Part shown: in pieces, positions 51,981 through 60,386 of the stretch
How the letters are laid out: the number at the start of each line of letters is the position of its first letter
Position numbering within the stretch: position 1 is the stretch's first letter
DNA from: Mycetocola tolaasinivorans
GTDB lineage: Bacteria > Actinomycetota > Actinomycetes > Actinomycetales > Microbacteriaceae
Length of the DNA stretch: 64,000 nt
NCBI RefSeq assembly: GCF_003667565.1
Contig: NZ_RCUX01000006.1
Coordinates: 232,611 to 296,610 of the forward strand
Direction of reading: 5' to 3'
Notes under the pieces: generated by a model
Database searches by the model: none
What the model saw: only the letters and a program-made list of their open reading frames with translations
What the model was told of the DNA's origin: nothing
Program-made: the position numbers and the translations under genes

Positions 51981-52641
51981 CGGGCAACCCCAGCCGGTAT
52001 CCGACGCCCGAGACCGTCTGAATCACCCACGGTTCACCGAGTTTACGGCGCAGCGCCGAAACCGTCATCCGGGTGGAGTTAGTGAACGGGTTCGCGTTTT
52101 CGTCCCACGCCTTCTCCAGCAGGGTCTCCGCACTGACGGGGGAGCCGCCGGCCGCGAGGATCAGCTCGAGCACCGCGAACTCCTTTCGGGACAACCGGAT
52201 CGGAATGCCGTCCCGGGTCACCTCGTGCCGAAACGCGTTGAGCTCGATGCCTAGACCGGCGAGTACCGGGGGCAGCGCTCGCCGTGGACGCCGCGCGAGC
52301 GCGCGGATTCGCACGACGAGTTCGGGTAAGTCAAAGGGCTTTGTCAGGTAATCGTCAGCGCCCAGGCCAAATCCGGCAACCTTCTCGCCGAGGCGGCGCG
52401 CGGCGGTGAGCATGAGTACGGGCACGGGATCCTCCGAGGCGACGATCTGGCGGCACACCTCATCGCCGTGCACGCCCGGAATATCGCGGTCAAGTACGCA
52501 CACGTCGTAGTCGTTGATGGCCAGTAGTTCCAGGGCATCACCGCCGTCATGGCAGACGTCCACCGCCATCGACTCGCGCGTCAGGGCGATGCGCAGGGTG
52601 TCGGCAAAAATCTGTTCGTCATCCACGATTAGGACCCGCAT
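51967..52641 (-). CDS. OmpR-family response regulator
   Basis: A 224-residue regulator. The receiver domain has the acidic pair in VDDEQ, phospho-acceptor D51 in CVLDRDIPG, and the conserved lysine in YLTKPFDLPE. The C-terminal winged helix has RLSRKEFAVLELILAAGG and RRKLGEPWVIQTVSGVGYRL. The ATG at 52641 begins MRVLIVDDE; upstream codons are not family-like. It is the first gene of the two-component operon. Confidence 0.95.
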   Translation of the reverse strand: MRVLIVDDEQIFADTLRIALTRESMAVDVCHDGGDALELLAINDYDVCVLDRDIPGVHGDEVCRQIVASEDPVPVLMLTAARRLGEKVAGFGLGADDYLTKPFDLPELVVRIRALARRPRRALPPVLAGLGIELNAFRHEVTRDGIPIRLSRKEFAVLELILAAGGSPVSAETLLEKAWDENANPFTNSTRMTVSALRRKLGEPWVIQTVSGVGYRLGLPDAAA

Positions 52642-52730
52642 GTTCACTCCCGGGGGTTTGCACGCCCGGAAATCGGGCGCGCCATCGACAGTGAAGCACA
52701 CCCGGTATAAAGAAAGCGTCACGGTGGGTT

Positions 52731-52736
52731 TACACT
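52731..52736 (+). promoter_or_regulatory. -10 box of a probable leaderless GNAT transcript
   Basis: TACACT ends 6 nt before the GTG start at 52743, so transcription would begin at or next to the start codon. No ribosome site is present (TTTTTTA precedes the GTG). Confidence 0.6.
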
Positions 52737-52742
52737 TTTTTA

Positions 52743-53291
52743 GTGAATACCCCAGCTCTGCGTCTCGCCACCGAATCCGACATCCCCTCCATCGTGCCCC
52801 TGATCGTGCGCGCGTACCGCGGCAACGACTCCGGCTGGACCAGCGAGGGAAACATGTTTGAGCACGACCGGATCAACGAGGCCGAGCTGCTGGAGGAGCT
52901 GAGCATTCCCGACACCGCGATGGTGCTCGCCCATGCCGAGGACGGCGTCCTGGTGGGCTGCGGCCTGATCCGCAAGATCGCCGCGGACCGCGCCTACTTC
53001 GGTCTGTTCGCCGTGAACCCCGACTATCAGGGCGGCGGCATCGGCAAGACCGTGCTCGCCGGTGTCGAGGATCACGCCGCACACGTCTTCGGCGTGGACG
53101 CCATCGAAATGACCGTGCTCGGCCCGCGCCCCGAACTCGTCGAGTTTTACGGCCGCCGAGGCTACCTGCCCACCGGTGAGATCCGTGAACTGCCCGAGGA
53201 GGTCATCCTCAGCGAGGTGGGCAAGAAGCTCGACATGAGCATGAAGGTGCTGCAGAAGGACCTGCGCGCGGCCGCCTCGGTCGCCGCCTAG
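52743..53291 (+). CDS. GNAT-family N-acetyltransferase
   Basis: A 182-residue acetyltransferase fold. The acetyl-CoA motif is FGLFAVNPDYQGGGIGKTVL and the C-terminal FYGRRGYLPTGE matches the family's beta-bulge end. It would transfer an acetyl group to an amine; the acceptor is unknown. The GTG start has no ribosome site and follows a -10 box at leaderless distance. It diverges from the two-component operon and precedes hadA on the same strand. Confidence 0.88.
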   Translation: MNTPALRLATESDIPSIVPLIVRAYRGNDSGWTSEGNMFEHDRINEAELLEELSIPDTAMVLAHAEDGVLVGCGLIRKIAADRAYFGLFAVNPDYQGGGIGKTVLAGVEDHAAHVFGVDAIEMTVLGPRPELVEFYGRRGYLPTGEIRELPEEVILSEVGKKLDMSMKVLQKDLRAAASVAA

Positions 53292-53335
53292 GCGAACGCT
53301 CCGGGCAGATTCCGGCCCGGGAGCACGAGGCCCGC

Positions 53336-53341
53336 TATCCT
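53336..53341 (+). promoter_or_regulatory. -10 box of a probable leaderless hadA transcript
   Basis: TATCCT ends 6 nt before the GTG start at 53348, the same geometry as at the GNAT gene. A GGAGG lies only 1-6 bases before the start, too near for normal use. Confidence 0.55.
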
Positions 53342-53347
53342 GGAGGG

Positions 53348-53794
53348 GTGAGTGTAAATCCCGAACTGCAGGGCCGCACCCTGCCCGCGAGCGCAAGCTA
53401 TCTTGTCGGTCGCGAGAAGGTGCGCGAGTTCTCCCGTGCCGTCTTTGCCCAGAGCCCGCTGAACCACGACCCGGAGGCCGCGATTGCCGCGGGCTACGCC
53501 GACGTGGTTGCTCCGCCGACCTTTGCCGTGGTGGTGCAGGAGCACGCCCTCGCGGAGCTCCTGGCGCTGCCAGACACGGGGATCGACTTTGCCCGCGTCG
53601 TCCACGGCGACCAGCGCTTCAGCTTCACCCGCCCCATCGTGGCCGGTGACCTGCTGACCGCGACCCTGACCGTAACCTCGGTCAAGACCCTCGGCGCGCA
53701 CTCCATGGTGACCGCCGAATCCCGCATTGTGGACGCATCCGGAGACCACGTGGTCACCGCGATCTCCACCCTGGTTGTACGAGGTGACGAGTGA
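53348..53794 (+). CDS. HadA-type hotdog dehydratase subunit
   Basis: A 148-residue hotdog-fold protein of the MaoC/FAS1-dehydratase type (LPASASYLVGREKVREFSRA, VAPPTFAVVVQEHALAEL, HGDQRFSFTRPIVAGDLL). It lacks the D-x4-H hydratase motif, as expected of the structural partner in HadA-HadB heterodimers, and overlaps hadB by 4 bp. In mycobacteria these work on 3-hydroxyacyl-ACP; outside mycolic-acid makers the exact substrate is unclear. The hadA-hadB-murB order is conserved in actinobacteria. Confidence 0.88.
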   Translation: MSVNPELQGRTLPASASYLVGREKVREFSRAVFAQSPLNHDPEAAIAAGYADVVAPPTFAVVVQEHALAELLALPDTGIDFARVVHGDQRFSFTRPIVAGDLLTATLTVTSVKTLGAHSMVTAESRIVDASGDHVVTAISTLVVRGDE

Positions 53795-54225
53795 GCATCC
53801 CCCAGATTTCCGACCTGAACGTGGGCGACATCGTCGCCGAACGCACCGTGGAACTCTCCCGCGACAGCCTCGTGCGCTACGCCGGAGCCTCGGGAGACTT
53901 CAACCCCATCCACTACCGTGACGACGTCGCGGCGAGCGTCGGCCTGCCCGGCGTTCTCGCCCACGGCATGCTCACCATGGGCCTCGCCGTGCAGCCCGTC
54001 GTGGACTGGGCCGGCGACCCCGGCCGCGTGGAGGACTACCAGGTGCGCTTCACCCGCCCCGTCGTGGTCGACCCGCAGAGCGGAGCGACCGTCACCATCG
54101 CGGCCAAGATCGGCCAGATCGACGCCGAGGCCCAGGCCGTGCGCGTTGACCTCACCGTGACCTACGCCGAGCAGACCGTCCTGGGCAAGGCCCAGGTGCG
54201 CGTCCGCCTCGCCGAGTCGCTCTAG
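53791..54225 (+). CDS. HadB-type hotdog dehydratase, catalytic subunit
   Basis: A 144-residue MaoC-like dehydratase with the complete hydratase motif YAGASGDFNPIHYRDDVA, where the aspartate and histidine act on the substrate, and GLPGVLAHGMLTMGL next to it. It would dehydrate a 3-hydroxyacyl thioester together with the upstream subunit. Its stop is one base from the murB start codon, so translation is likely coupled. Confidence 0.92.
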   Translation: MSIPQISDLNVGDIVAERTVELSRDSLVRYAGASGDFNPIHYRDDVAASVGLPGVLAHGMLTMGLAVQPVVDWAGDPGRVEDYQVRFTRPVVVDPQSGATVTIAAKIGQIDAEAQAVRVDLTVTYAEQTVLGKAQVRVRLAESL

Positions 54226-54226
54226 C

Positions 54227-55357
54227 GTGAGCGCCCGTACCCTCGCCGAGCTCACCACCTTCCAGGTGGGTGGGCCGATCGCCGCACTCTACGAACCGCA
54301 GACCCACGATCACCTCGTGGAAACGCTGCGCGATCTGTGGTCCGAGGGGGAGGAACCGCTCATTCTGGGCGGCGGCTCCAACCTCGTGGCCGGCGACGAC
54401 GGGTACGACGGCCCGGTGGTGCGAATCGCACACACCGGGCTCGAGGTGCTTCCCTCCACCCCCGGCACCGTCGCGTTGCGCGTCAGCGCGGGCGTGGTGT
54501 GGGATGAGCTCGTGGCACACACGGTCGCGCGCGGATGGAGCGGCCTCGAAGCACTCAGTGGGATCCCTGGGTCGGTGGGGGCCGCCCCCATCCAAAACAT
54601 CGGTGCATACGGCCAGGAGGTCTCGGCCGTCCTGACCGCCGTGGAACTCCTCGACCGCTACGGCGAAGACCCCGTCTGGGTTCCGGCCGACCAGCTGGAA
54701 CTCGGCTACCGCACCTCGGTGCTGAAGCGCCACCAGGGCGATCCGGCCGAACGCGACGCCGTGGTCCTGACCGTGGAGTTTGCGCTCACCGATGCCGCCG
54801 GGCTGAGCGCCCCCATCGCGTACGGGCAGCTCGCCGGGGCACTCGGGACCGAACTCGGTGCGCAGCTGCCCGTGGCCGAGGTGCGCGCGAGCGTGCTCGC
54901 CCTGCGTGCGAGCAAGGGTATGGTGCACGATCCGCGAGACCGCGACACCTTCAGCGCCGGCTCGTTCTTCACCAACCCCATCGTGCCGCTCTCGGCCGCC
55001 CGATCGCTGCCCGCGGATGCCCCGCGCTGGCCGGTGGACCCGATCGAACCCGAACCCACGGTGATCGACCTCGACCACTACACCGGCGAACTGCCCGGCT
55101 TCACCCCGCCCGCCCGGGTGGAGATGGTCAAGCTGAGTGCCGCCTGGCTGATCGAGCACGCCGGCGTTGGGAAGGGATTCCACCTGCCCGGTTCCCGCGC
55201 CGCGATCTCGTCCAAGCACACCCTCGCGCTCACCAACACCGGCGGATCGACCGGTGCCGAGGTGGCCGCGCTGGCCCGGTTCGTGCAGGCGCGCGTGGCC
55301 GCTGAGTTCGGTGTTCACCTTGCGCCCGAGCCGGTGCTGGTCGGCGTCGAAATCTGA
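54227..55357 (+). CDS. murB: UDP-N-acetylenolpyruvoylglucosamine reductase
   Basis: A 376-residue FAD enzyme that reduces UDP-GlcNAc-enolpyruvate to UDP-MurNAc in peptidoglycan synthesis. FAD motifs are TTFQVGGPIAALYEP and LILGGGSNLVAGDDG, then SGIPGSVGAAPIQNIGAYGQ. The catalytic serine is in FSAGSFFTNPIV, and the late glutamate in PEPVLVGVE. It is a type I MurB. The GTG start lies 1 bp after hadB; no ribosome site is evident. Confidence 0.96.
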   Translation: MSARTLAELTTFQVGGPIAALYEPQTHDHLVETLRDLWSEGEEPLILGGGSNLVAGDDGYDGPVVRIAHTGLEVLPSTPGTVALRVSAGVVWDELVAHTVARGWSGLEALSGIPGSVGAAPIQNIGAYGQEVSAVLTAVELLDRYGEDPVWVPADQLELGYRTSVLKRHQGDPAERDAVVLTVEFALTDAAGLSAPIAYGQLAGALGTELGAQLPVAEVRASVLALRASKGMVHDPRDRDTFSAGSFFTNPIVPLSAARSLPADAPRWPVDPIEPEPTVIDLDHYTGELPGFTPPARVEMVKLSAAWLIEHAGVGKGFHLPGSRAAISSKHTLALTNTGGSTGAEVAALARFVQARVAAEFGVHLAPEPVLVGVEI

Positions 55358-55369
55358 TCCCGTAAATCG

Positions 55370-55393
55370 GACCGAATTTATCACGATTCGGTC
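55370..55393. terminator. Dyad after murB (weak terminator or operator)
   Basis: Perfect 8-bp arms GACCGAAT (55370-55377) and ATTCGGTC (55386-55393) with an 8-nt spacer, 12 bases after the murB stop. No T-run follows. The rest of the 249-bp gap to the importer is AT-rich and must hold the importer's promoter; I see no riboswitch core. Confidence 0.45.
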
Positions 55394-55606
55394 ACGTAAC
55401 GACTCGGAATAACACCTGTTCGCGGGTTATTTTTCCGTTAGGTGATAAACGATAATCCTCGCTATTTGCTGACCATTCACCTCAGCTTTACCTTCCGTCC
55501 CAGTCCCGTATTTCCATCCTGTTAGCGTGAGCGCAGCAGGACGATGAGGTAGTCAGGACCCGACCGATGAGGGCCTCCACTTCGTCCGCTACTGGAGGAA
55601 ACAGAC

Positions 55607-56725
55607 ATGAAGGCTCAGCGCGGATGGGTAGTCGCGCTCGCGGCTGCCGCGATCGTGACCCTTGGCCTCAGCGGATGCTCCGCTGACGCCGCCCCCGCCG
55701 AAGGCGGCGCCAAGGCGGCTACCGCCACCAGCGCCAAGGACCTCGGAGGCATCGACAAGCTCGTCGAGGCCGCCAAGGCCGAGGGCGAACTGAACGTGAT
55801 CGCCCTGCCCGAGGACTGGTCGAACTACGGCAAGATCATCGCCGGCTTCGAGAAGAAGTACGACATCAAGGTCAACTCCGCATCCCCCGACGCCGCCAGC
55901 GCCGAGGAGATCAAGGCCGCTAAGGACCTCAAGGGCCAGAACACCGCCCCCGACGTCTTCGACCTGGGCACCGCCGTGACCCTGGCAAACACCGACCAGT
56001 TCGCCAAGTACCAGGTCGAGAACTGGGCCGACATCCCCGACGCCAACAAGGAGAAGTCGGGCCTGTGGTACAACGACTACACCGGCGTGATGTCGATCGG
56101 TTTCGACTCCAACAAGGTGCCCGAGCCCAAGAAGCTCAGCGACCTGCTGGGCTCGGACTACTCGGGCAAGGTTGCCATCAACGGTGACCCCACCCAGGCC
56201 GGTGCCGCATTCGCCGCCGTGGGTATGGCCACCATTCAGAACGGTGGAACCCTGGACGACTACAGCAAGGGCATCGAGTTCTTCTCGGAGCTGAAGAAGG
56301 CCGGAAACTTCCTGCCGCTGGACCCGACCCCGGCCACCATCGCCTCGGGCGAAACCCCGGTCGTGTTCGACTGGAACTACAACAACATGGCGCAGGAGTC
56401 CAAGGTTCCCGGTTGGAAGACCGTGGTTCTCTCGGGTGACGCACTGGGCTCGTACTACAACCAGGCCATCAACATCGACGCACCGCACCCGGCCGCAGCT
56501 CGCCTGTGGCAGGAGTGGATCTACTCCGACGAGGCTCAGAACCTCTACCTCCAGGCCGGCGCACTGCCGGTTCGCCTCGCCGCCATGGACAAGGCTGGAA
56601 CCGTTGACAAGAAGGCGCTCGACGCCGTCGGTGTTGACCCCCAGGCCCTGACCCAGGCAACCCAGGAGCAGACCGAAAAGGCCGCAAAGCTCCTCGGTGA
56701 AAAGTGGGCGGCTGCGGTTCAGTAA
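55607..56725 (+). CDS. ABC importer substrate-binding lipoprotein (iron/thiamine/phosphonate/polyamine class)
   Basis: A 372-residue family 1-like binding protein. The lipobox is GLSGC (C24). Mature motifs include KAEGELNVIALPEDWSNYGK, YNDYTGVMSIGFDSNKVPEP and SGDALGSYYNQAINIDAPHP, which fit the class covering Fe3+, thiamine, 2-aminoethylphosphonate and polyamine binders. A GGAGG site lies before the ATG. Permeases and ATPase follow without gaps. The ligand is not evident; no TPP-type leader is seen. Confidence 0.88.
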   Translation: MKAQRGWVVALAAAAIVTLGLSGCSADAAPAEGGAKAATATSAKDLGGIDKLVEAAKAEGELNVIALPEDWSNYGKIIAGFEKKYDIKVNSASPDAASAEEIKAAKDLKGQNTAPDVFDLGTAVTLANTDQFAKYQVENWADIPDANKEKSGLWYNDYTGVMSIGFDSNKVPEPKKLSDLLGSDYSGKVAINGDPTQAGAAFAAVGMATIQNGGTLDDYSKGIEFFSELKKAGNFLPLDPTPATIASGETPVVFDWNYNNMAQESKVPGWKTVVLSGDALGSYYNQAINIDAPHPAAARLWQEWIYSDEAQNLYLQAGALPVRLAAMDKAGTVDKKALDAVGVDPQALTQATQEQTEKAAKLLGEKWAAAVQ

Positions 56726-57646
56726 ATGACCCAAACCGGCTCTGCCCCGGTCCGCCGGCTCTCCCGCACCAGCGGGGGAGCCGGCGGCTGGGGCTCGGCG
56801 CAGCGGTTGATTCCGGGCCTCGGCCTGGTTCCGTTTGCGCTCTACGTTCTGATTTTCCTGCTGATCCCCACGGTTCTGGCGCTCACCACCGGTTTCTTTA
56901 ACCGTTCCGGCGCGTTCACCTGGGACAACATCGCGGCCCTCGTGGACCCAACCGTTCTGAAAACGTTTGGTAACTCCCTCTGGATCTCGCTGCTCACCGC
57001 CGCCCTCGGTGCCCTCGTGGGTGCGATCGTGTGCTACGCACTGCTCTCCTTCTCTCCGACCTCGCGCCTGCGCGCCTCGGTTGAGGCCGTCTCGAGCGTG
57101 CTCGCCCAGTTCGGTGGCGTCATGCTCGCCTTCGCGTTCATCGCGACCATCGGTGTCCAGGGTCTGCTGACCGTCCTGCTGAAGGACGTCTTCGGGGTGG
57201 CCCTGTATCCGGGTGAAATCTGGCTGTACCAGATGCCCGGCCTGATTCTCCCCTACCTCTACTTCCAGATTCCGCTCATGGTGCTGACGTTTATGCCCGC
57301 ACTGTCCGGTTTGAAGCCCGCCTGGACCGAGGCAAACGCCACGCTCGGCGGAAGCTCCTGGACCTTCTGGCGTCGCGTCGGCATCCCCGTGCTGGCCCCC
57401 GCCTTCGCCGGCGGATTCCTGCTGCTGTTTGCAAACTCGTTCTCCGCCTACGCAACCGCCGCGGCGCTGATCAGCCAGGGTTCGCAGATCGTGCCGCTGC
57501 AGATCCGTACCGCCCTGATTTCCGAGACCGTTCTGGGTCGCGAAAACCTGGCCGGTGCGCTCGCGCTCGGCATGATCGTGATCATGATTGTGCTGATGCT
57601 CGCGTACTCCGCGCTGCAGGCACGGACCGCAAGGTGGCAGAAGTGA
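56726..57646 (+). CDS. ABC importer permease 1
   Basis: A 306-residue inner-membrane subunit with about six helices, starting on the base after the binding-protein stop. The EAA-type loop is LKPAWTEANATLGGSSWTFW. It fits the PotB/ThiP-like permeases. It overlaps permease 2 by 4 bp. Confidence 0.92.
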   Translation: MTQTGSAPVRRLSRTSGGAGGWGSAQRLIPGLGLVPFALYVLIFLLIPTVLALTTGFFNRSGAFTWDNIAALVDPTVLKTFGNSLWISLLTAALGALVGAIVCYALLSFSPTSRLRASVEAVSSVLAQFGGVMLAFAFIATIGVQGLLTVLLKDVFGVALYPGEIWLYQMPGLILPYLYFQIPLMVLTFMPALSGLKPAWTEANATLGGSSWTFWRRVGIPVLAPAFAGGFLLLFANSFSAYATAAALISQGSQIVPLQIRTALISETVLGRENLAGALALGMIVIMIVLMLAYSALQARTARWQK

Positions 57647-58482
57647 GCACCGTGAAGACCCTGGGTTCGGCCCGCCGGGTGCGTGCCTCGCACTCCCTGG
57701 CGCCCCGACGCCCGTTCGCCACCACCGTGCTGGTTGTGATCGGCCTGCTGTTCGCCCTGCCGCTCATCGCTATGGTCGAGTTCAGCCTGCGCACCACCAC
57801 CGGCCACGGCCTCGAACACTGGACCGGGCTCTTTGATCCCGCCAACGAGTTCCGCTACCGCCCGCTGTTTGGCGGCCTGGTGGAATCGCTCACCCTCGCC
57901 CTGATCGCGATCGCCATCGTGATCCTGATGCTGCTGCCCACCACGCTCCTCGTGCGCCTGCGCTTCCCCAAGCTGGTGCGGGTGCTTGAGTTCATCACGG
58001 TGATCCCGATCGCGATTCCCGCGATCGCGCTCGTGGTGGGTCTCGCGCCGGTGTTTGGTGCGAGCATCCGCATCATCAACTCCGGCACCGTGGTGCTCGG
58101 CCTCATCTACGGCATCCTGGTGCTGCCGTTTGCCGCTCGCGCGCTGGATGCCAGCATTCGCGCGGTGGACGTGCCCACCCTGGTGGAGGCCGCTCGCTCC
58201 CTCGGGGCCTCCTGGCCGCGGGTCTTCGTGCGGATCCTGCTCCCGGTGCTGCGTCGCGGAATTGTCGCGGCGTCGTTCATCTCGATCGCGGTGGTGCTGG
58301 GCGAGTACACCATCGCGTCCCTCCTGAACCGGCAGAACCTGCAGGTCGCCATCGTGAGTATCTCGCGCAGCGACCCGTATGTGGCGGTCATCTTCTCGCT
58401 CCTTGCGCTCGCCTTTGTCACCGTGCTGCTCGCGGTCATCGGCCGGATCGCAACCCCCAAACGAAAGGTCTTTGATGTCTGA
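57643..58482 (+). CDS. ABC importer permease 2
   Basis: A 279-residue partner permease of the PotC type, about six helices. The EAA loop is VPTLVEAARSLGASWPRVFV. I take the GTG at 57643 (in the GTGA overlap); a GTG three codons earlier is possible. It overlaps the ATPase start by 8 bp. Confidence 0.92.
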   Translation: MSTVKTLGSARRVRASHSLAPRRPFATTVLVVIGLLFALPLIAMVEFSLRTTTGHGLEHWTGLFDPANEFRYRPLFGGLVESLTLALIAIAIVILMLLPTTLLVRLRFPKLVRVLEFITVIPIAIPAIALVVGLAPVFGASIRIINSGTVVLGLIYGILVLPFAARALDASIRAVDVPTLVEAARSLGASWPRVFVRILLPVLRRGIVAASFISIAVVLGEYTIASLLNRQNLQVAIVSISRSDPYVAVIFSLLALAFVTVLLAVIGRIATPKRKVFDV

Positions 58483-59542
58483 TCCGACCCCCACCGCACA
58501 GCGCTCCGGCGTGAGCGTGCACTTCCGCGCGGTCACCAAGGAGTACGGGGCCCAGCGCGCGCTGAACGGACTGGACCTCGAGATCAAGCCCGGAGAGTTT
58601 GTGGCGCTACTCGGCCCCTCGGGCTGTGGCAAGACCACCGCGCTGCGCTCGCTTGCGGGCCTGGAGAGCGTGACCAGCGGCGAGCTCCTGATCGATGGCG
58701 AGGACGTCACCCGGGTACCGGTGAACCGTCGCGACCTCGGCATGGTGTTTCAGTCGTACTCGCTGTTCCCGAACCTCAACGTGATCGAGAACGTCGAGTT
58801 TGGACTGCGCACCCGCAAGGTGCCCGCGGCCGAGCGCACGGCTCGCGCCCAGGAGATGCTCGAGCGCGTGGGTCTCGGTGACTTTGCCGAGCGCTACGCC
58901 CACCAGCTCTCGGGCGGTCAGCAGCAGCGTGTGGCGCTCGCCCGCGCGCTGGTTACCCGCCCCCGCGTGCTGCTCCTGGACGAGCCGCTCTCGGCGCTGG
59001 ATGCGAAGGTGCGCACGCAGCTGCGTGACGAGATCCGTCGCATTCAGCTCGATCTGGGCATTACCACCGTGTTTGTGACCCACGACCAGGAGGAGGCCCT
59101 CGCGGTCGCCGACCGGATCGCCGTCATGAACGCCGGCAAGATCGACCAGATCGGCACCCCCGAGGAGCTCTACCGCCGCCCGGAGACCGGGTTCGTGGCC
59201 AACTTCATCGGGCAGTCGACCCTGCTCACCGCCCTCGTTCACGAGGGCCGGATCGCGCTCCTCGGCCGCGAGATCGACCTCACCGAGCCGCTGCCCGAGG
59301 GTGCGCTCGCGCGCGTGCGGGTGCGTCCGGAAAACCTCGCGCTCGAGTCGTTCGAGCACGGCGAGGGCGAGCCCGGCCGCGTGGTGACCTCGAGCTTCCT
59401 CGGGTCGCTGCGCCGCACCACCGTGCACCTCGACTCGGGTCTCTCGATCGTGGTGCAGCACTCGGCCGAAGACACCCCCGAGGTCGACCAGCAGGTGCGC
59501 GTGCGCCTGCTGCAGGACGTGGTCACGGCCCACGTCGACTAG
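58475..59542 (+). CDS. ABC importer ATPase with C-terminal TOBE domain
   Basis: A 355-residue ATPase of the PotA/FbpC type. Walker A is GPSGCGKTT, the signature LSGGQQQRVALARAL, Walker B LLLDEPLSALD, and the H-loop VFVTHDQEEAL. Residues about 250-355 form the TOBE/regulatory domain (RVRPENLALE, SSFLGSLRRTTVHL). A GAAAGG site precedes the ATG at 58475. It closes the four-gene importer operon before a strong terminator. Confidence 0.93.
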   Translation: MSDPTPTAQRSGVSVHFRAVTKEYGAQRALNGLDLEIKPGEFVALLGPSGCGKTTALRSLAGLESVTSGELLIDGEDVTRVPVNRRDLGMVFQSYSLFPNLNVIENVEFGLRTRKVPAAERTARAQEMLERVGLGDFAERYAHQLSGGQQQRVALARALVTRPRVLLLDEPLSALDAKVRTQLRDEIRRIQLDLGITTVFVTHDQEEALAVADRIAVMNAGKIDQIGTPEELYRRPETGFVANFIGQSTLLTALVHEGRIALLGREIDLTEPLPEGALARVRVRPENLALESFEHGEGEPGRVVTSSFLGSLRRTTVHLDSGLSIVVQHSAEDTPEVDQQVRVRLLQDVVTAHVD

Positions 59543-59558
59543 CGGTTCCGTACCACTC

Positions 59559-59603
59559 ACACACGAACGCCCGGCGGATGAGATCCGCCGGGCGTTCGTG
59601 TGT
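59559..59603. terminator. Strong terminator between the importer operon and the YbaK gene
   Basis: A perfect 21-bp stem (59559-59579 with 59583-59603) with a GAG loop. It lies between convergent genes and probably serves both, though no long T-run follows. Confidence 0.8.
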
Positions 59604-59640
59604 CTGCGGTGTCGAGCGCACGCGCGGTGCAGCGCCGGCG

Positions 59641-60174
59641 CTACTCAGCGTCGGTGATCGGGGCGACCGTCGCGTTGACGCCGGAGAGCAGGGCCGCGGC
59701 GGGCACCAGGATTCCGTGTTGGTGGGAGCCCGAGCCGAGGCCGATCCAGGAGTCCGCGGGTAGCTCGGCGATGCTCGCATCGGCGAACACCGGTAGTTCG
59801 GTCGTGGTGCCGAGCGGCGTGATGGTGCCGCGCTCAAAGCCGGTGGCTTCAAACGCGAGGTCGGCGTGGGGGAGCGCGAGGCGGTTCACCCCCACGGCCT
59901 GACGCAGCAGCGGCCAGGAAATCTTGCGTCCGCCGGGCACCAGCGCCAGCAGGTACGTGCCGTCGTGGCGGCGGATCACCAGGGTCTTCACCAGCGCCCC
60001 GGGCTCGATCCCGATCTGTGCGGCCGCCTCGGCGAGGCTCGTCGCCGGCCCGCGCTCGCGCACCCGAATCGGGATCCCGCGCGCCTCGGCATCGGCCACC
60101 ACCCGCTGGGTGCCCGCGGGCAGGCTCGCCTGGTCGAGGGCGTCGGATACGTCGGTCGCAGCGGTTTCGGTCAT
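59641..60174 (-). CDS. YbaK/ProX-type aminoacyl-tRNA deacylase
   Basis: A 177-residue protein of the YbaK/aminoacyl-tRNA-editing fold. The key lysine is in EPGALVKTLVIRRHDGTYLL, and later motifs are GRKISWPLLRQAVG, FERGTITPLG and WIGLGSGSHQHGILV. Such proteins hydrolyse mischarged tRNAs, for example Cys- or Ala-tRNA-Pro. The ATG at 60174 is preceded by GACCGGGT. It is a single-gene unit. Confidence 0.92.
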   Translation of the reverse strand: MTETAATDVSDALDQASLPAGTQRVVADAEARGIPIRVRERGPATSLAEAAAQIGIEPGALVKTLVIRRHDGTYLLALVPGGRKISWPLLRQAVGVNRLALPHADLAFEATGFERGTITPLGTTTELPVFADASIAELPADSWIGLGSGSHQHGILVPAAALLSGVNATVAPITDAE

Positions 60175-60256
60175 ACCCGGTCAAACGTTTCTCGCTGCGC
60201 GAGCATTCCCTCGGGCCGGATCGAATCGGGATCCCGCGCACGGGCACGGCGCTGTG

Positions 60257-60287
60257 CGACCGGTTAGGGACTTCGCTACGACCGGTT
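60257..60287. repeat. Two direct copies of CGACCGGTT, 22 bp apart
   Basis: CGACCGGTT occurs at 60257-60265 and 60279-60287. The core ACCGGT is itself palindromic, and the period equals two helical turns, as for a protein-binding pair. It lies in the gap between the YbaK gene and the lipoprotein gene. Confidence 0.4.
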
Positions 60288-60386
60288 GCCCGAGTGCGAG
60301 CCACGGCAGGTTAGGCTCAAATATGCTGTCTCGCTCGTTCGCGGTGACCGCAGGTCGTAGACCCATCGGAGAAATGAGAGGCAGCG

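Noticed and set aside
55358..55606. TPP riboswitch in front of the importer operon.
   Set aside because: The CTGAGA and matching GACC...ACCTG elements are not arranged as in a TPP aptamer, and the region is too AT-rich and unstructured.
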